This document shows, one piece after another, positions 46,652 to 58,242 of a stretch of DNA of 64,000 nucleotides. The first letter of the stretch is position 1. Each line of letters opens with the position of its first letter. A program made the position numbers and the translations under genes. Source of the DNA: Rhizomys pruinosus. Taxonomy: Eukaryota > Chordata > Mammalia > Rodentia > Spalacidae. The stretch covers positions 894,256-958,255 of the forward strand of contig VZQC01013730.1 of assembly GCA_009823505.1 (NCBI GenBank), read 5' to 3'. The notes under the pieces were generated by a model. It did no database searches, was not told the origin of the DNA, and saw only the letters and a program-made list of their open reading frames with translations.

Positions 46652-46725
46652 ATGGGAAACAAACAGACATGCCAAAAGGACCCACAGGCTAAGAAAATAA
46701 AGACACTCCTCAAGAGTCAATGAGT
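46652..46725 (+). pseudogene. Possible gag start remnant
   Basis: An ATG about 380 bases after the primer-binding site opens a frame starting Met-Gly-Asn, the N-myristoylation pattern of many Gag proteins. It is Lys-rich and stops after 23 codons. Nothing after it resembles capsid or nucleocapsid. It may be a true gag vestige or chance. Confidence 0.3.
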
Positions 46726-46787
46726 TAAAAATCTCCATTTGGGGAGATGCCTCCATTTGGAGTGAAACTCTTAATATAGCCCCATGA

Positions 46788-46842
46788 ATGTCCTCTGCAA
46801 GAGCAGTTGGCGTTCTTTACTGCTGAACCATCTCTCTACCCT
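46788..46842 (-). mobile_element. B2 SINE scrap
   Basis: TCCTCTGCAAGAGCAGTTGG and CTGAACCATCTCTCTACCC are the reverse box A/box B part of a B2 with both ends lost. Confidence 0.7.
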
Positions 46843-47745
46843 AGAGGGACAATACCTGGGCCCCACCCATCAGCCCAAGCCAGGCAGAAATTATAACAAA
46901 AATAATTTTTCAGGAAAAAAAAATGCAGCTTTGGCTGCTGGCATGGGACTGTATATGCCAAGACCAAGCATGTGAAACTACAAACTCCAGAATTCTTTGG
47001 GCCTGCCATGGCCATGTTAACTTCCTGTCATGGCCATGTTCACTTCCTTTCCTTTTTAGCATTCCAAGCCAACGGACTACAATTTCCAGATTACTTCAGG
47101 CCTTTTGCCAGACAGAAAAGGTCCAAATTCTTTCTAAAACAGGTTTCCCAAATAATACACAAAGAAAATGTAACTTTAAACCTTATTGTGTTTTTTCTTA
47201 TGATACTTGTTCAAAATTGAGTTGATTGTACTGTTCCTTGCATATCAGTTTTTATCTTGAGATAATTTTTATAATATGGACATTCAAAATCTTTTAAGTT
47301 AAATTCCATCTCAAGTGTGCTTGTTAATAAGTTTCTAAATCTAATACTTGGGTACCCCAAAACATCTTTAAACAAATTGCACACAATCAATTAATAAATC
47401 CTAGTCAATTCAGAGTCAACTAATTAAAAGGATTCTAAACAATTCCAAAGTCAATTAATTAAAAAAAGGTCCTGAATAATTTTGGAGTCTTTTAGATTTG
47501 TTTTCACCTTTTAAACTCACAACCTCCCAGACCATGTGGCTTGTAACCCACTACCAAGCAGAGATAACAAGTCATCTTGATTCATGTCTGTCTTCCCTTA
47601 CCTAAAATTAACACCATTGTTTTTATTTCACCATCCTGAAAGCAGAACAAGGCAGATTTCTATGGAGCTTTTCAAGCCAGGTTGGTCTAACAAAAAGCTA
47701 AAGTTGATAAAATGTTCTTTAGCAACTACTGGTCATTTTAAAATT

Positions 47746-47904
47746 GGCTGGGCATGGTGGCGCATGCCTTTAATTCTAGCACTCAGGAGGCAGAGGCAGG
47801 CTGATCTTTGTGAGTTCTAGTCCAGCCTGGTCTACAGAGCAAGTTCCAGGACAGCTGGGGCTATAGGGAGACCCTGTCTCGAAAAGACCAAAAAAAAAAA
47901 AAAA
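47746..47904 (+). mobile_element. B1 SINE inside the LTR element
   Basis: Full-length forward B1: GGCTGGGCATGGTGGCGCAT through GACCCTGTCTCGAAAAGACC and an A-tail. It is one of the least diverged B1 copies here and postdates the LTR element. Confidence 0.95.
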
Positions 47905-48159
47905 CATCTAAAATTTTGGTTACAAATTAACTTGTTATGTTTTTATACTTATCTAAATTTAATGTTTAAACTCAGTAAAGGCTAACTCTAAAACCAAGAC
48001 TGATTTTTTTTCCTAACTCAGGTCTACCAGTAAAATTAAGTGGCTAATAAATTAATTGATTTATTGAGGGTAAATATAAATTTACACATATGATAGTTCA
48101 AAGTTATTGAGTATGTACCATCATCTGCTGGATACGATCCACCAACACCAAATAAGGAT

Positions 48160-50422
48160 CTATTATATGCATAATTTATATATCTAAAAGTTAAAATATA
48201 CAAAATATAAAATATTTATATATAAAAATATTTATATATAAAATATATAAAGTTTAAATTATATATGTAAGCTTTATTTCTTCAGGATCAAGTCTAAATC
48301 AGGTAATGTGAAGATCACAATGTATGTTTAATCAAGGTTTCTCTGACTTATTTTTACTTTTATCCAAAATCTATTCACACATTATATAATGGTAAACTAA
48401 GTTACTTATGTTGTTTAAAAATTGGTCTACTACTATCAACATAAAAGATTGGTCACACTTCAATGTATGTAAAATACAAGTTGTTATTACTATTACTCTT
48501 AATCCATACTAAATTTCCAGGTAACAGCCTTGACATTAATGAATGTCCAGTGTCTTTCTGTAATGTTATCTGTAACACCCCCCTTTTTTATTTACAAGAT
48601 AACTTAGCTTTAAAAGACTGTATCGACAATGAACCTCAGAACATCGGTTCTTGTAAAGGTATGTAATACTATAATTTTCAAAAAGAGTACATTCTCCTAA
48701 TGTAGATAAGATTAATGTAATGCCCTCCAAAATACAGATTAAATTCTTCCTTACATGAAAAGACAAAAATCTCTTGGAAGGATATTTCATTCCTCAAACA
48801 AAAACCCATCTATTAAATATATATATATCAAAGCTAGGCACTATACTGGCTGGGACTACTCCCAAGAGCCAATTATACCAAGCTAAAAATCAGGCCCAAC
48901 AAATCTATCAAGAATAAAAGCCATGGGCAAATCTCAAGTACTAAACTGATATATTATTTTGGTTTTCAAAGTTAATGATTAAATGGCTAATATATTTTAT
49001 TCTTAAAAGAACTTTAATTAGACTTCATCCGTTTCTCTGCTGGAATGATAAATGAGGTATTTTCTAACTACAGAATATAAAAAAAATGGTATATCTATCC
49101 ATCTGTGCTGTACCAACAGCAAAATCTAGTATAATAAACTGCTTACTTAACTGCCTATACTTTTACCATTCAAATTCTATCAGTAAATTGCAGAAGGCAC
49201 CCATGAAAGCCTAGAGGATGGCTCATCCCAAGACCACCTATGGCTGCTTTGCCCACAATCAATGCCTCCAGAGAAACTAAAGCCAGAGCCAAGTCACCAG
49301 CCTCCTGCTGGGAAAAGGCTGAGACAACCTAAGTGCTATCTTCAACAACAAAGAATGGTTTGCTCCTCTTCTCACCTGCCCTTCTCCCAAAGCCTAGGAG
49401 CTACTGGATAAAGAAAAAAACCTACAGGAGACCACAAGGAAAATTGTGACTGAATTTTATTCCATCAAAATAGTTGCATTTACAGATCTTTCCAGCCAAA
49501 CTCAAGACTTTGGGGATACAAGTAAAATAACCATCTATGTTAAAAGAGATAGCAAGTGATATCTGTATGTCTTCATGCATAGAACAAAATATTATTTACA
49601 TATCTGTATGTCTTTATGGGAGAAAAAAATATTAGTTTTGCTTTGTCATTTTTTAGAGTTCCACCACTTGAGGAAAAAGTTGCATCCACAGTGGCTCTCT
49701 TTGCATCTTTTGTGGTCAGTTTGTGAGGCACTGGCACCAGTTTCTGTGTTTAAATTAATAGGTGTGAGAGCATTTTGAGAGTCTTGGCAGCAGGTCTGTG
49801 GCCTTTTGTTGCCTCTGTGTTCAGAGGAAAATCTAAGGATGCCTGTGTGTCTTTATATTTGGGAGAGAAAACAATTACCTTTTGTTGACAAAGCTGTGTT
49901 ACCTGCAACCCAAGTTCCTCCAGGCCACTTAGATTATCCCATTTGTTAAGACTAATCCCCACCTTAGTAGGTCAACTTTCTTGTTTGCCAAAAGCCAGTT
50001 TGTTTTTAGAGCCCAGAATATCTTTAGTCCATTATCAAGCCATCCCTGAAAATCCTCTGAAAGACAGTGACAATACTGCTCTATTTTATTCAAAAACAAA
50101 GGAGGAGTTGTGGGACTGAGACTTTGTCTGGCTTGAGGCAGGTATCTGAAAAAACTTGTCCCCGTTACTTCTGGGAGTTATCTAATAATCTCTGTGGGGT
50201 TGGGATAATGCAATATTTCCTGCCTTGCCTGCTTCAGCAAAGTTCCGGACCTTGAGGGCTTTTCCTTTGATGTATGGAACAGATGGCACCCTTCCAGCTT
50301 ACTATACACACAACCAAGTTCTGTTGTCCCCAGTGGGTGCTGTGTTGGACCACACTTTCCTGAGTATCCCCAATAGAAAAATAATAACACTGTATGACAA
50401 CTGAGCTTGTTTTAAAATAACT
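48160..50422 (+). other. Noncoding interior of the LTR element
   Basis: AT-rich with a self-complementary TATATA/TATTTA cluster at 48175-48270. No gag, pol or env motif was seen on either strand. The rightmost ~350 bases are more GC-balanced and read into the purine tract. Confidence 0.6.
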
Positions 50423-50435
50423 AAAAGGAGGGAGA
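50423..50435 (+). promoter_or_regulatory. Polypurine tract
   Basis: AAAAGGAGGGAGA directly abuts the right LTR, where plus-strand DNA synthesis would be primed. Confidence 0.8.
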
Positions 50436-50903
50436 TGTAGGCATTCTTTTGGCAGAAGCACTTAAGAGAGTTAGCAAGCAGACTCCAAGCCTCTACCCCT
50501 GCTGACATCCTGCTAAACCTTTGAAACCTCAGTGCGGCCAACTGTCTTTTATCCCTTAGGGAAAAGCATTGATCTGGCGAAAATGGCCTGAAGCCCTGTG
50601 TGTCCCAGCCCCCAATTCTGTGTGCCCCAGCCCCCTGGAAGGATTTGTATAAAAACCCTTGAGCTACAACATTAAACTGAGTCCTTTTACTCCCTTTCTC
50701 TATGAGTCCATCTCTATTTACTCTCCAGGTTACATCTGGCCATTCCCTCCCCTCATTGCTTAAGCCTGAGGACTGTGAACTGGTGGGCCAAGGAACAGTT
50801 CTGGGACTCAGCAGCCCAAGTCCAGGGAGAAGAACATCTAGTGCAATGTGGCTCACATGGAATGCACATTTAAAGGAACACCAGATATATATTTCAGACA
50901 ACG
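50436..50903 (+). mobile_element. 3' LTR of the non-autonomous element
   Basis: Aligns with the left LTR from TGTAGGCATTCTTTTGG to CAGACAACG. It keeps TTTGTATAAAAAC and the ATTAAA signal. The terminal CA has become CG. Confidence 0.88.
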
Positions 50904-50909
50904 TATGTT

Positions 50910-51594
50910 AAAAACATATGTTAGTAAGCATGCAAAAAAGTGTATCCATTCAATATTCAATACTGTATACAGAATTAAATGCATTTTGTATTACATTAAT
51001 ATATACACGTTATGAAATTTAATGTGATGTAGTGGAGAAAGAAAATAGATCAATTAACAATAAACAAATGAATAATGAAGTGATCCATTTTAAGAAAAAT
51101 AACATTTTCCCTGGGGAATGAATGTTTACTAATCAAAAACTGACATGAAGGACATTCTGAAGTTACAAGAGTGGTAGGAAATACATTAAATTTTGATTTA
51201 GTAGCTCATATAAAACGATAAATGACAGTATTTTCACTTTAGTAGGTTTAGCTAATATTAATTTTATATTCTAAAATTGTATGTTTACAATGCTGTTGTA
51301 ATGCCAGAAACAACAGTAAAGAATTATTAAATCAGGTCCACTCTTTTTGACATGCCATTTAACTTATAACAATACTTTATACTATGTTTCTTGAAATATT
51401 TTTAATACTTTCACTTTTTGATTTAGAGTTTTAATCCATTTAAATTTAAGAATGTCATTATGATATGATAGAATGTTTATGATTTTCTTTTTTACAAGTT
51501 TGTTTCCTTACATTTCCACCTTTTCCATTTCATTATGAGATTAATAGCCTTACTTCCAACAAGTATCAAGGTGATAATGTTATAATACTAGAAA
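50910..51594. other. No feature recognised
   Basis: AT-rich sequence separating the two LTR elements. It has no homology that I can see to either. Confidence 0.5.
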
Positions 51595-51600
51595 TATTAT

Positions 51601-51964
51601 TGTCACTCTCCTCGTCGCTCTCTGTTCCCAGCCGGCAGGAAAAAGGAGAGGACAAACTCTTGTTCTTCCAGACGCAGTTTATTCAGGCAACTCATACACC
51701 AACTCTCCTCTCTCCTTCCAGTGTCCTCTACTCATATCCCCTCCCTCAACCCTGCCTCCTGCAAGGGCGCGAGCACTGTGGCAGTCTCTCATTGGTCTGT
51801 AAGCGGTATGCACAATATATGGAAGTCAGCGGACATGCTAATGAGGGTTCAGGTTTGGCGTTCTCTTATTGGCTGGGGAATGAGCTGGGCAGTCAGGCAA
51901 CAATCAGGTGATAAGACCTGGCCAGGGTCCAAAGCGCCATTTTGGCCAACGCCCACTCTCCACA
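51601..51964 (-). mobile_element. 3' LTR of the provirus
   Basis: Reads TGTGGAGAGTGGGCG...GAGTGACA on the - strand, 364 bases. It contains CCAATAAGAGAACG and CCAATGAGAGAC (CCAAT-type boxes) in U3, and GAATAAACTGC as the poly-A signal. Confidence 0.97.
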
Positions 51965-51980
51965 TCTCCCCCTTTCTTTT
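51965..51980 (-). promoter_or_regulatory. Polypurine tract
   Basis: AAAAGAAAGGGGGAGA on the - strand, touching the 3' LTR. Intact. Confidence 0.92.
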
Positions 51981-52120
51981 GTAATATGGCAGAGAGAATG
52001 CCTGTCTTAGGTTGCCCCTGCAGAAGTATTCCTTACCCGTCATGGGGTTAAACAAACAGCATAGGTTTGTTCCCTGTCTTAGGTTTGGTAATACATGCAG
52101 CGGGTCTTACCCGTCTTTGA

Positions 52121-53376
52121 CTACTTCTCTAGCATGCCAAGCCAAACTTGAGGTGAACTGCCCAGTTCAATAGCGGCAAGAGCCTGCATGAAGAACGCTC
52201 TTTCTCTGCGCTGATTGTTCCGCATGCGCATCAGACACCATAGACACAATGACCCGCACAGGATTATACTGCAACCCAAACCCACTGTTCCAGCCCACTG
52301 CTGTAGGTGAGACACCACCTTTGACATCGAGGAGATAAAACCCTCAGACATGGACAAGTCTACTCGTGTAGAGTTGATGTGCACAATGGATGAGCAGAGT
52401 TCTTCCAATAGAGAGTCAAATTCACCAGACCAGTTTCCTGTTAAATGATGTGAGAGACTGCGTGATAGATTAGCTGTATGGCTCAGATTCTGAAAAGGTA
52501 CAGAGGTAATACAGAGCCCAGAATGTCTCCATTCACACCCCAACTGTGCTATTTGTACAAGCACATCGAGCTGATCCTGCACCAAATCAACCCTTTAATT
52601 GAGTGACATAATGCCTGTTTTGAAATGATTATTAATATTCTGTTGATTGGTCAATGCCTCAGCAACACCAGCCGACAAATTGTTAAGTGCAGCCGCTGTC
52701 TGAACAGTTGACATCAGGAAAACTGCCACAGCAGTAGCCGCGGCAGCTGATGCTGCAATTGCCACGAAATACCACTGCTAGAGGAAAGGTGATAGCATTC
52801 CAGCATAAAGCATAGAAACAAATCCTTTTACCACAGGTGACATTATTTCTTTCATAACTTCCATTATATACAAGGAACACAAAGGGGGGCCATTTGCATA
52901 CAGGCACAGGTTTGAAAGTGCCAAGCTCCCCTGAGCCATGTGGCATTGGACCGGCTGGTCCCCGGAGGGGGTGCATCAAACCAGCCTCCTGTCTGGTTAT
53001 GCATACGTACACAATCACTGTCCTGGGATATGTTAGTAATCAGTTGGAAGCACAGTAATCCGTTTAGGGGCAGGTGTATGGTCTCTTGTACTGCTGCTAA
53101 TGTGTCATCTAATGGTAAAAAAAAAAGGGACCTCCATGTTATCATTGGTTGCAAAAAAGCGGGGGAATACTTGCGCTGAATGGGTGACTGGGATAGGTTT
53201 AGGGAACACTGTCATCAGCCCCCAACGAAGCTCTTCCATCATCGCCATGGGCCATGGCACCATCATCACGAGCATCCCACACTTCCACATCTTGAACCAC
53301 TCGGGTGAGCCTTTCTGGGATCCAAAGAGGTTGTTGATGATCCTGAGGAAAAACACAGACAGATCCTCTCGCCCAT
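52121..53376 (-). pseudogene. env: env: full transmembrane part, shortened and frameshifted surface part
   Basis: The last 154 codons are open and typical of a betaretroviral transmembrane subunit. A heptad-like QDQLDVLVQIAQLGC region leads into the CX6C-type loop CEWRHSGLC, then several N-glycosylation sites, a membrane span (GTVGLGCSIILCGSLCLWCL) and a cytoplasmic tail. Upstream, in the same frame but behind a stop (52595-52597), is an Ala-rich fusion-peptide-like segment (AIAASAAAATAVAVF) that follows another stop (52778-52780). Before it the surface part shifts between three frames, one shift lying in a run of ten T (A at 53117-53126), and amounts to only about 190 codons against the roughly 400 usual. 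Probably internally deleted. The 5' end overlaps the end of pol, and I could not fix a start or signal peptide. No functional envelope is possible. Confidence 0.85.
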
Positions 53377-55784
53377 GTTAGGACCGGGTCCGGACCATAC
53401 CATTTTCCTGTAAGTATGTCTTTTCACATTACAAGCCCTTTTGAAGTGTTGTCTGTTTGTGTGTGCCTGTCTGCAGCTGACCGCCCGTGCTTATCTAAAT
53501 TTAAAAAATTAATAGTAAAAAGAGCAATCGCAAGTCTTTCCTTTGGAGGAGAGCCAGAGGCTATTCCCCCCTTTTGTTTTTGAAGGCACTCCTTTAGTGT
53601 ATGATGAACACGCTCAATAATGCCTTGTCCTTGCAGATTGTACGCCAAACCGTGAGTGAGGCCAATGCCCATCATCAAACAGAAGGAGGTAAAGGAGCCT
53701 GAAGTGTAAGCCGGGCCATTGTCAGTCTTTAACTATTTAGGCTGTCCCCAGGCTGCCCACGCCTGGAAACAATGTTCATGGACATGACGGGCCTTTTCTA
53801 CAGAGTATAGGGAGGCAAAAATGATTCCTGAGGTGGTATCAACAGAGACATGCACATATTTTAATGTGCCAAATTCAGGGATGTGAGTGACATCCATCTG
53901 CCATACATGTAACGGAAGGAGACCCCTGGGATTAATCCTGAGGGACTGTTGTGGCAGAAGTGGGGCACATTGATGACAATTTTTTACAATATCGCGAGCA
54001 TCAGCTCGAGAGATGTGAAATTGGGAGGCAAGCGTTTTAGAATTAACATGAAAGTGGGAATGAAAGGTGCGTGCAAGTTCCTGAGGGGAGGAGAGAAAAC
54101 ACATCAGAGCTCTGGATGCCTTATCAACTGAATCATTGCCTTCAGCTAGCGAGCCAGGCAGTCTGGTGTGAGCCTGAATATGCTAAACAAAGAATGGGTG
54201 GTCTCTCTGGAGAATGACCATGTGTAAAGCATGCAGAAGAGACCCGACGGCTGACCTGAGATTGATCTTTCCTACTACCTCGAGCCTTTTTAGGATATTA
54301 ACAATATATTGACTGTCAGAAATCAGGTTGAAAGGAGCATTAAAGGTCTGAAACACTGTTATGACTATCTTGAGCTCAATAACTTGAGGGGAGGCAGGAG
54401 AGAATGGTACCATGACTGGAGGTGCTCCTGCCACCATATAAGCTCCTTGGCCTGTCTTAGATCCATCTGTGAATATGAGAAGGGCACTGTTTAGCGGGGC
54501 ATATGCAGTGATGCAGGGGGAAATTACAGGATGAGCAGAAGCGAGATGCAACAAAGGGTCCCTAGGATAGTGATTGTCAAGTGTGCCTGGGAAGGAACAA
54601 TGCAGGATGGCCCAATCATCTAATGATGCAGATAGGGTCTCAATTTGTTGTTTGGTGTAAGGAACAATGATCACCTGCGGAGAGACTCCAAAGTGCTGAA
54701 TGCACTGCTGGATGCCCAGCAGGGCCAGAGTGGCCACAGCGGTTGGGTAATGTTCAAGTGTTTTTGCTGGAGAGATTTTTGGATGAACCCAGAGAAGTGG
54801 GCCGCCCTGCCATATCACCCCAGTTGGTTGACAGGGAGACTGTAATATGCAGAGTGTGATAGGCTGAGATGAATCACGGTGCCTAACTGCTTCTGCAGTA
54901 AGGCGCCTAGGGGAGTGAAGGTCTGTCTCACCAGGCAGGATATCATACAAAGGTTGCAATTGACAATTTTGGATATGTAGGTAGGGTCGGACCCATTGAA
55001 TGTCTCCTAATAACTTTTGAAAATCATTTAAAGTCATCAAATGGTCAGTACGTATACACAACTTTTGTGGCTGAACTGCTTCTGGGGAGATCATTGTGAC
55101 CAAATAATGGACCATGTTTTCCTTTTGTACCTTTTCTGGGGCTATATGTAAATTTTTTCAGCTCAAAGAAGTAACTAAGTCGAGATATGCCTCATCTAGC
55201 ATCGCTTCCTCAGGGGCAGCCAACAAGATATCATCCATATAATGGCAGAGCTTAAGTATTGGAAATTTATTTCTGACTGGTTTCAGAGCTTAAGCAACAA
55301 AGAGCTGGCACATAGTGGGGCTGTTAGCCATCCCCTGCGGCAAGACAGTCCATTCATAATGCTGATCGGGCTCAGCATGATTTTGAGAGGGGACAGTGAA
55401 AGCAAATCTTACCGTGTCTTGAGTGTGAAGGGGAATGGAAAAGAAGCAATCTTTTATGTCTATAATTATAATGGGCCAGTGTCTTGGAATTGTTGAGGGC
55501 AGAGGAAGCCCCTGCTGCACGGGCCCCATAATTACCATTTGTTTATTGATTTCCCTTAAATCATGTAGTAATCTCCACGTGCCTGTTTTCTTTTTAATTA
55601 CAAATATAGGGGTGTTCCATGGAGAGGTGGAGGAGCGAATGTGCCCTAGTGCAAGCTGCTCCTCGACCAGTTCTCGCACTGCTTTGATCTTTTCCGAGGG
55701 TAGCGGCCGCTGAGAAACCCATACAGGTTCCTCAGTTTTCCATGTAATGGGCACCATATCCTCAGTGGCCCCTAGGGAAAACCC
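53199..55784 (-). pseudogene. pol: pol: reverse transcriptase, RNase H, integrase, five stop codons
   Basis: One frame of about 860 codons with no frameshift I can find. Reverse transcriptase shows [18 protein letters not shown] (motif A), [12 protein letters not shown] (motif B) and YMDD at 55230-55241 (motif C). RNase H shows FTDGSKTGQG, an E in VIELK and SDSQ. Integrase shows the HHCC finger (H...H, CHQC), the DDE residues (QMDVTH, KTDNGPAY, GIIERVHHTLKE) and a [16 protein letters not shown]-terminal domain. All catalytic residues I can see are kept. Stops interrupt it at 55290-55292 (just before YMDD), 55158-55160, 54183-54185 (end of RNase H), 53733-53735 (before the second integrase Asp) and 53424-53426. 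It would be made by -1 frameshifting from pro. The pattern is decay by point mutation only. Confidence 0.95.
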
Positions 55785-56710
55785 AATCCTTGCCTTCCTC
55801 TGTGTTTTGAGGCAATAACTGGAGACACTCGGCCCTGCAGCTGTTTTCCTAAGCCCTTACCTGGCACATGTCCCATCCTTTGCAAAATGTTGTATAATTG
55901 AGGGCTATACTGAACTTCATTGGTAAACTGAAACCCCATCTGTTCAAGAAGATCATGACCCCACACAGAAATTGGAACCTCCAAAACATATGGTTGAAAC
56001 AATCCTGACTGTCCTTCATGGTTCCTCCAAGATAACTCTCTGGCATTGAGTTGTGGTGCTTTGGCATATCCCAGACCTTGTAATGTTTGAGCAGACTGTT
56101 GTAACGGCCAGCCTCTAGGCCAGTCCCTTGAACTTATTATGGATCTATCTGCACCAGTGTCCAAGAGACCTATTATAACCTTTCCTCCCACAGTCAATGA
56201 GATGATTGGCCTCTGACCCAAATTTAAGGCAATATATATGCCTGGGTCTCCAGAGGAACCGAACGCCTTATTCTCCCTGTCTTTGTTTTTACATGGGAAT
56301 TGAAAGTGAAAGCTGGGCAACAAAAGCAATTGTGCAATCTTATCTCCTGGAGAGATGGCCATAATTCCTGTTGGTGAGGACACCATGATCTTATCTACCC
56401 CTGTGTAGTCAGAATCTACAACTACAGGATGAACAATCAGGCCTTTTAAGGCTGCAGTACCGCAGCCTAATATGATGCCCACAGTCTCTTTAGGTAAGGG
56501 GCCATGGAAATCTGTTTCCACCACTTGTACTCCTTGTCTTGGGGTTAATATGAGTCTGGTGGTGGAACTGAGGTCAAGTCCTGTGCTCCCTTTGGTAGCT
56601 CTCTTGGCCATGCCCAGTGCATGGGTGGTCTGAGGCTGGGCCACAATCCCTCCTCTATAGCCCCATATATTTGAGGGCCCTGAGGCTGCAGGGCCCTCCT
56701 CCAGTTTTTT
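55772..56710 (-). CDS. pro: pro: dUTPase, aspartic protease, G-patch; frame intact
   Basis: Open from the gag-pro slip site to a TAG. dUTPase comes first, with GLDL near residue 22 and VVVDSDYTG near 75-82 of the stretch starting at 56644. The retroviral aspartic protease follows, with [12 protein letters not shown] (active-site Asp codon at 56159-56161). A C-terminal Gly-rich G-patch ([12 protein letters not shown]) comes last. In betaretroviruses this protein is made as a Gag-Pro fusion; dUTPase lowers dUTP and the protease matures Gag. It is the only retroviral reading frame here without a break, but broken gag upstream means the normal fusion cannot form. Confidence 0.93.
   Translation of the reverse strand, partial: KKLEEGPAASGPSNIWGYRGGIVAQPQTTHALGMAKRATKGSTGLDLSSTTRLILTPRQGVQVVETDFHGPLPKETVGIILGCGTAALKGLIVHPVVVDSDYTGVDKIMVSSPTGIMAISPGDKIAQLLLLPSFHFQFPCKNKDRENKAFGSSGDPGIYIALNLGQRPIISLTVGGKVIIGLLDTGADRSIISSRDWPRGWPLQQSAQTLQGLGYAKAPQLNARELSWRNHEGQSGLFQPYVLEVPISVWGHDLLEQMGFQFTNEVQYSPQLYNILQRMGHVPGKGLGKQLQGRVSPVIASKHRGRQGLGFP
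55778..55784 (-). promoter_or_regulatory. pro-pol -1 frameshift site GGGTTTT
   Basis: In the pro frame the codons are TTG GGT TTT CCC TAG. The heptamer G GGT TTT fits X XXY YYZ, and slipping back one base leads straight into the pol frame, six bases before the pro stop. Confidence 0.8.
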
Positions 56711-58204
56711 TCCAAAGCCTGTGGGGCTTTTGACTCAGAAGAGCGACCACTAGAAGGTGGGAGTGGCCTGCCATTGATATCTTTGACTGATCTGCATTCA
56801 TTTGCCTAATGATTCCCCTTTTTGCATCTTGGGCACAATTTTGGCATGGGAGGTGCCTTCTGCCGAGCACCACCCACCTCTCTCCTTTGGGGACAATCTC
56901 TTTTCATATGACCGGGGTCCCCACATTGGAAGCACCCTCGCCGCCCCGTTCCCATCTGCCCTTTTCCATTTGCATGACTGCAGCTGCTAGGCCAGAATTG
57001 GTAAGAGGGCTGCCTAATTCCCGACAGACCTTCATCCACACTTCAAAGCCTTTATTTTTGTAAGGGTTTATTGCCTGCCTACATTCCTTTGTACATTGTT
57101 CAAATACCAATTGTTTAATAAGCGGCATGGCAGTGTCAGGGTCACCAAATACCTTTCCTGCTGCCTCCACCATTCTTGCCACAAAATCAGAAAATGGCTC
57201 CATTGGTCCTTGTATTATTTTGGTCAAATTTCCGGTGACTTCCCCTCGGTTGGGCAATTTTTTCCATGCCCTGGTTCCCATATCATTAATCTGAATGTAT
57301 ATTTGGACAGGATAATTAATTTGTTGATTAGTGAAGTGTCCTTGCCCCATTAACATATCCACATCCCAGGTGGGCTGGTTGTTGGTCCAGTTTTGCGCAG
57401 CCTGATCATAGGCCAACTCTAGATATATAGCTTTCCAATCTAGGTATTGCCCCGGTGACAAACAGGCTCAGGCTAAATTTTGCCAATCATCAGGGGTCAT
57501 GCAATACCTGTGGAGATTTTCTACCTGTGAAATCATGTAAGCAGCATCACTCCATATGAGCGCACACTTTCCACTATATTTTTTATGATTTTAAAATCGA
57601 GTGGCTCATGATAACGGTTATTGTCCTGTTGGTTTTGGAAGACTGGAAAACATAGGGCTGGATTTTGAGCGGCTACCTCCCCCCAGCACTCCGGATGAAA
57701 CGAAGTGCCAGGTACCGCAAAAGGCGGAGGGGGTCCCGGGGCCGTCGGCAGTAGCGGAGGTCCCGGGGCTTTCGGCTGTATGCTAACGTTCACTTGCTCC
57801 ATACTTTCTACCAAACTCTCCAACTCATCAGCCGACATATCCTGCTCTTCGTCCTCAACCCCCTTGGGTGGTGCCTGTTCCTCTTTTAGCTGCTGTAGAA
57901 GTTCTTCCCCTTTTTTTATTTCTGCTGCACAGCTCCCTTCATCGCCCAAGCAATTTCTTATTAATTTCCAAATCGGAATTACACCTCTCTGCAGAATTCC
58001 TTGTTCCTCAGCAAACATTAGGTCCCCTCCCAACTTTCCCCAGCAATGTGGCGTGAGGTTTCTGGTCACAAGAAACCAGGGCATGATCTCATCTACTGCT
58101 CCTAAGAACTCATCTAAAGTTTGGGTCTTTATGCCAATTCCTTTCACTTTCAGCAGTTCCTTTAATGCATCGCGCAATGTCTGCATTGAATTTGAATTCC
58201 CCAT
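56545..58204 (-). pseudogene. gag: gag: matrix, capsid, nucleocapsid; two frameshifts and two stops
   Basis: Starts Met-Gly-Asn-Ser (myristoylation type) 125 bases after the LTR. The first 223 codons are open: matrix-like N-terminus, a Pro-rich linker with a PTAP late-domain motif, then the capsid N-terminal part. The frame is lost near 57540-57560. The capsid C-terminal part resumes in another frame (major-homology-like QGPMEPFSDFVARM) with a TGA at 57468-57470. A second shift near 56940 leads to nucleocapsid with one intact CCHC knuckle (CFQCGDPGHMKRDC) and a second knuckle cut by a TAG at 56806-56808, between its His and last Cys. The frame then passes the slip site and ends at 56545. The start is chosen for its Kozak-like ACCATGG and downstream myristoylation signal. 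Confidence 0.93.
56673..56710 (-). promoter_or_regulatory. gag-pro -1 frameshift signal: AAAAAAC plus perfect stem
   Basis: The heptamer A AAA AAC (56704-56710) is in the gag frame. After a 5-base spacer come GAGGGCCCTG and CAGGGCCCTC, an exact 10-bp stem with a 6-base loop (56673-56698). The -1 frame is the open pro frame. Slip site, spacing and stem match known betaretroviral frameshift signals. A pseudoknot partner was not established. Confidence 0.92.
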
Positions 58205-58240
58205 GGTCTCTACTCCTGAGAACCTTATAGTCCCACCTTA

Positions 58241-58242
58241 CC
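58241..58242 (-). promoter_or_regulatory. Probable major splice donor in the leader
   Basis: CCCAG|GTAAGG on the - strand, a near-consensus 5' splice site 37 bases before the gag ATG, where simple retroviruses splice to env. Confidence 0.6.

Larger units (their letters stand above)
45513..50909 (+). mobile_element. Non-autonomous LTR retroelement (class II-like), whole unit
   Basis: Two direct LTRs bound about 4.2 kb with almost no coding capacity. The ends are TG...CA (left) and TG...CG (right, one change). They are flanked by TATGTA (45513-45518) and TATGTT (50904-50909), a 6-bp duplication with one mismatch, as in class II elements. A primer-binding site follows the left LTR and a purine tract precedes the right one. 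The LTRs differ at very roughly one position in seven or eight, so it is clearly older than the neighbouring provirus. The interior holds a B1 and no recognisable protease, reverse transcriptase, integrase or envelope. The family name is unknown. Confidence 0.85.
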
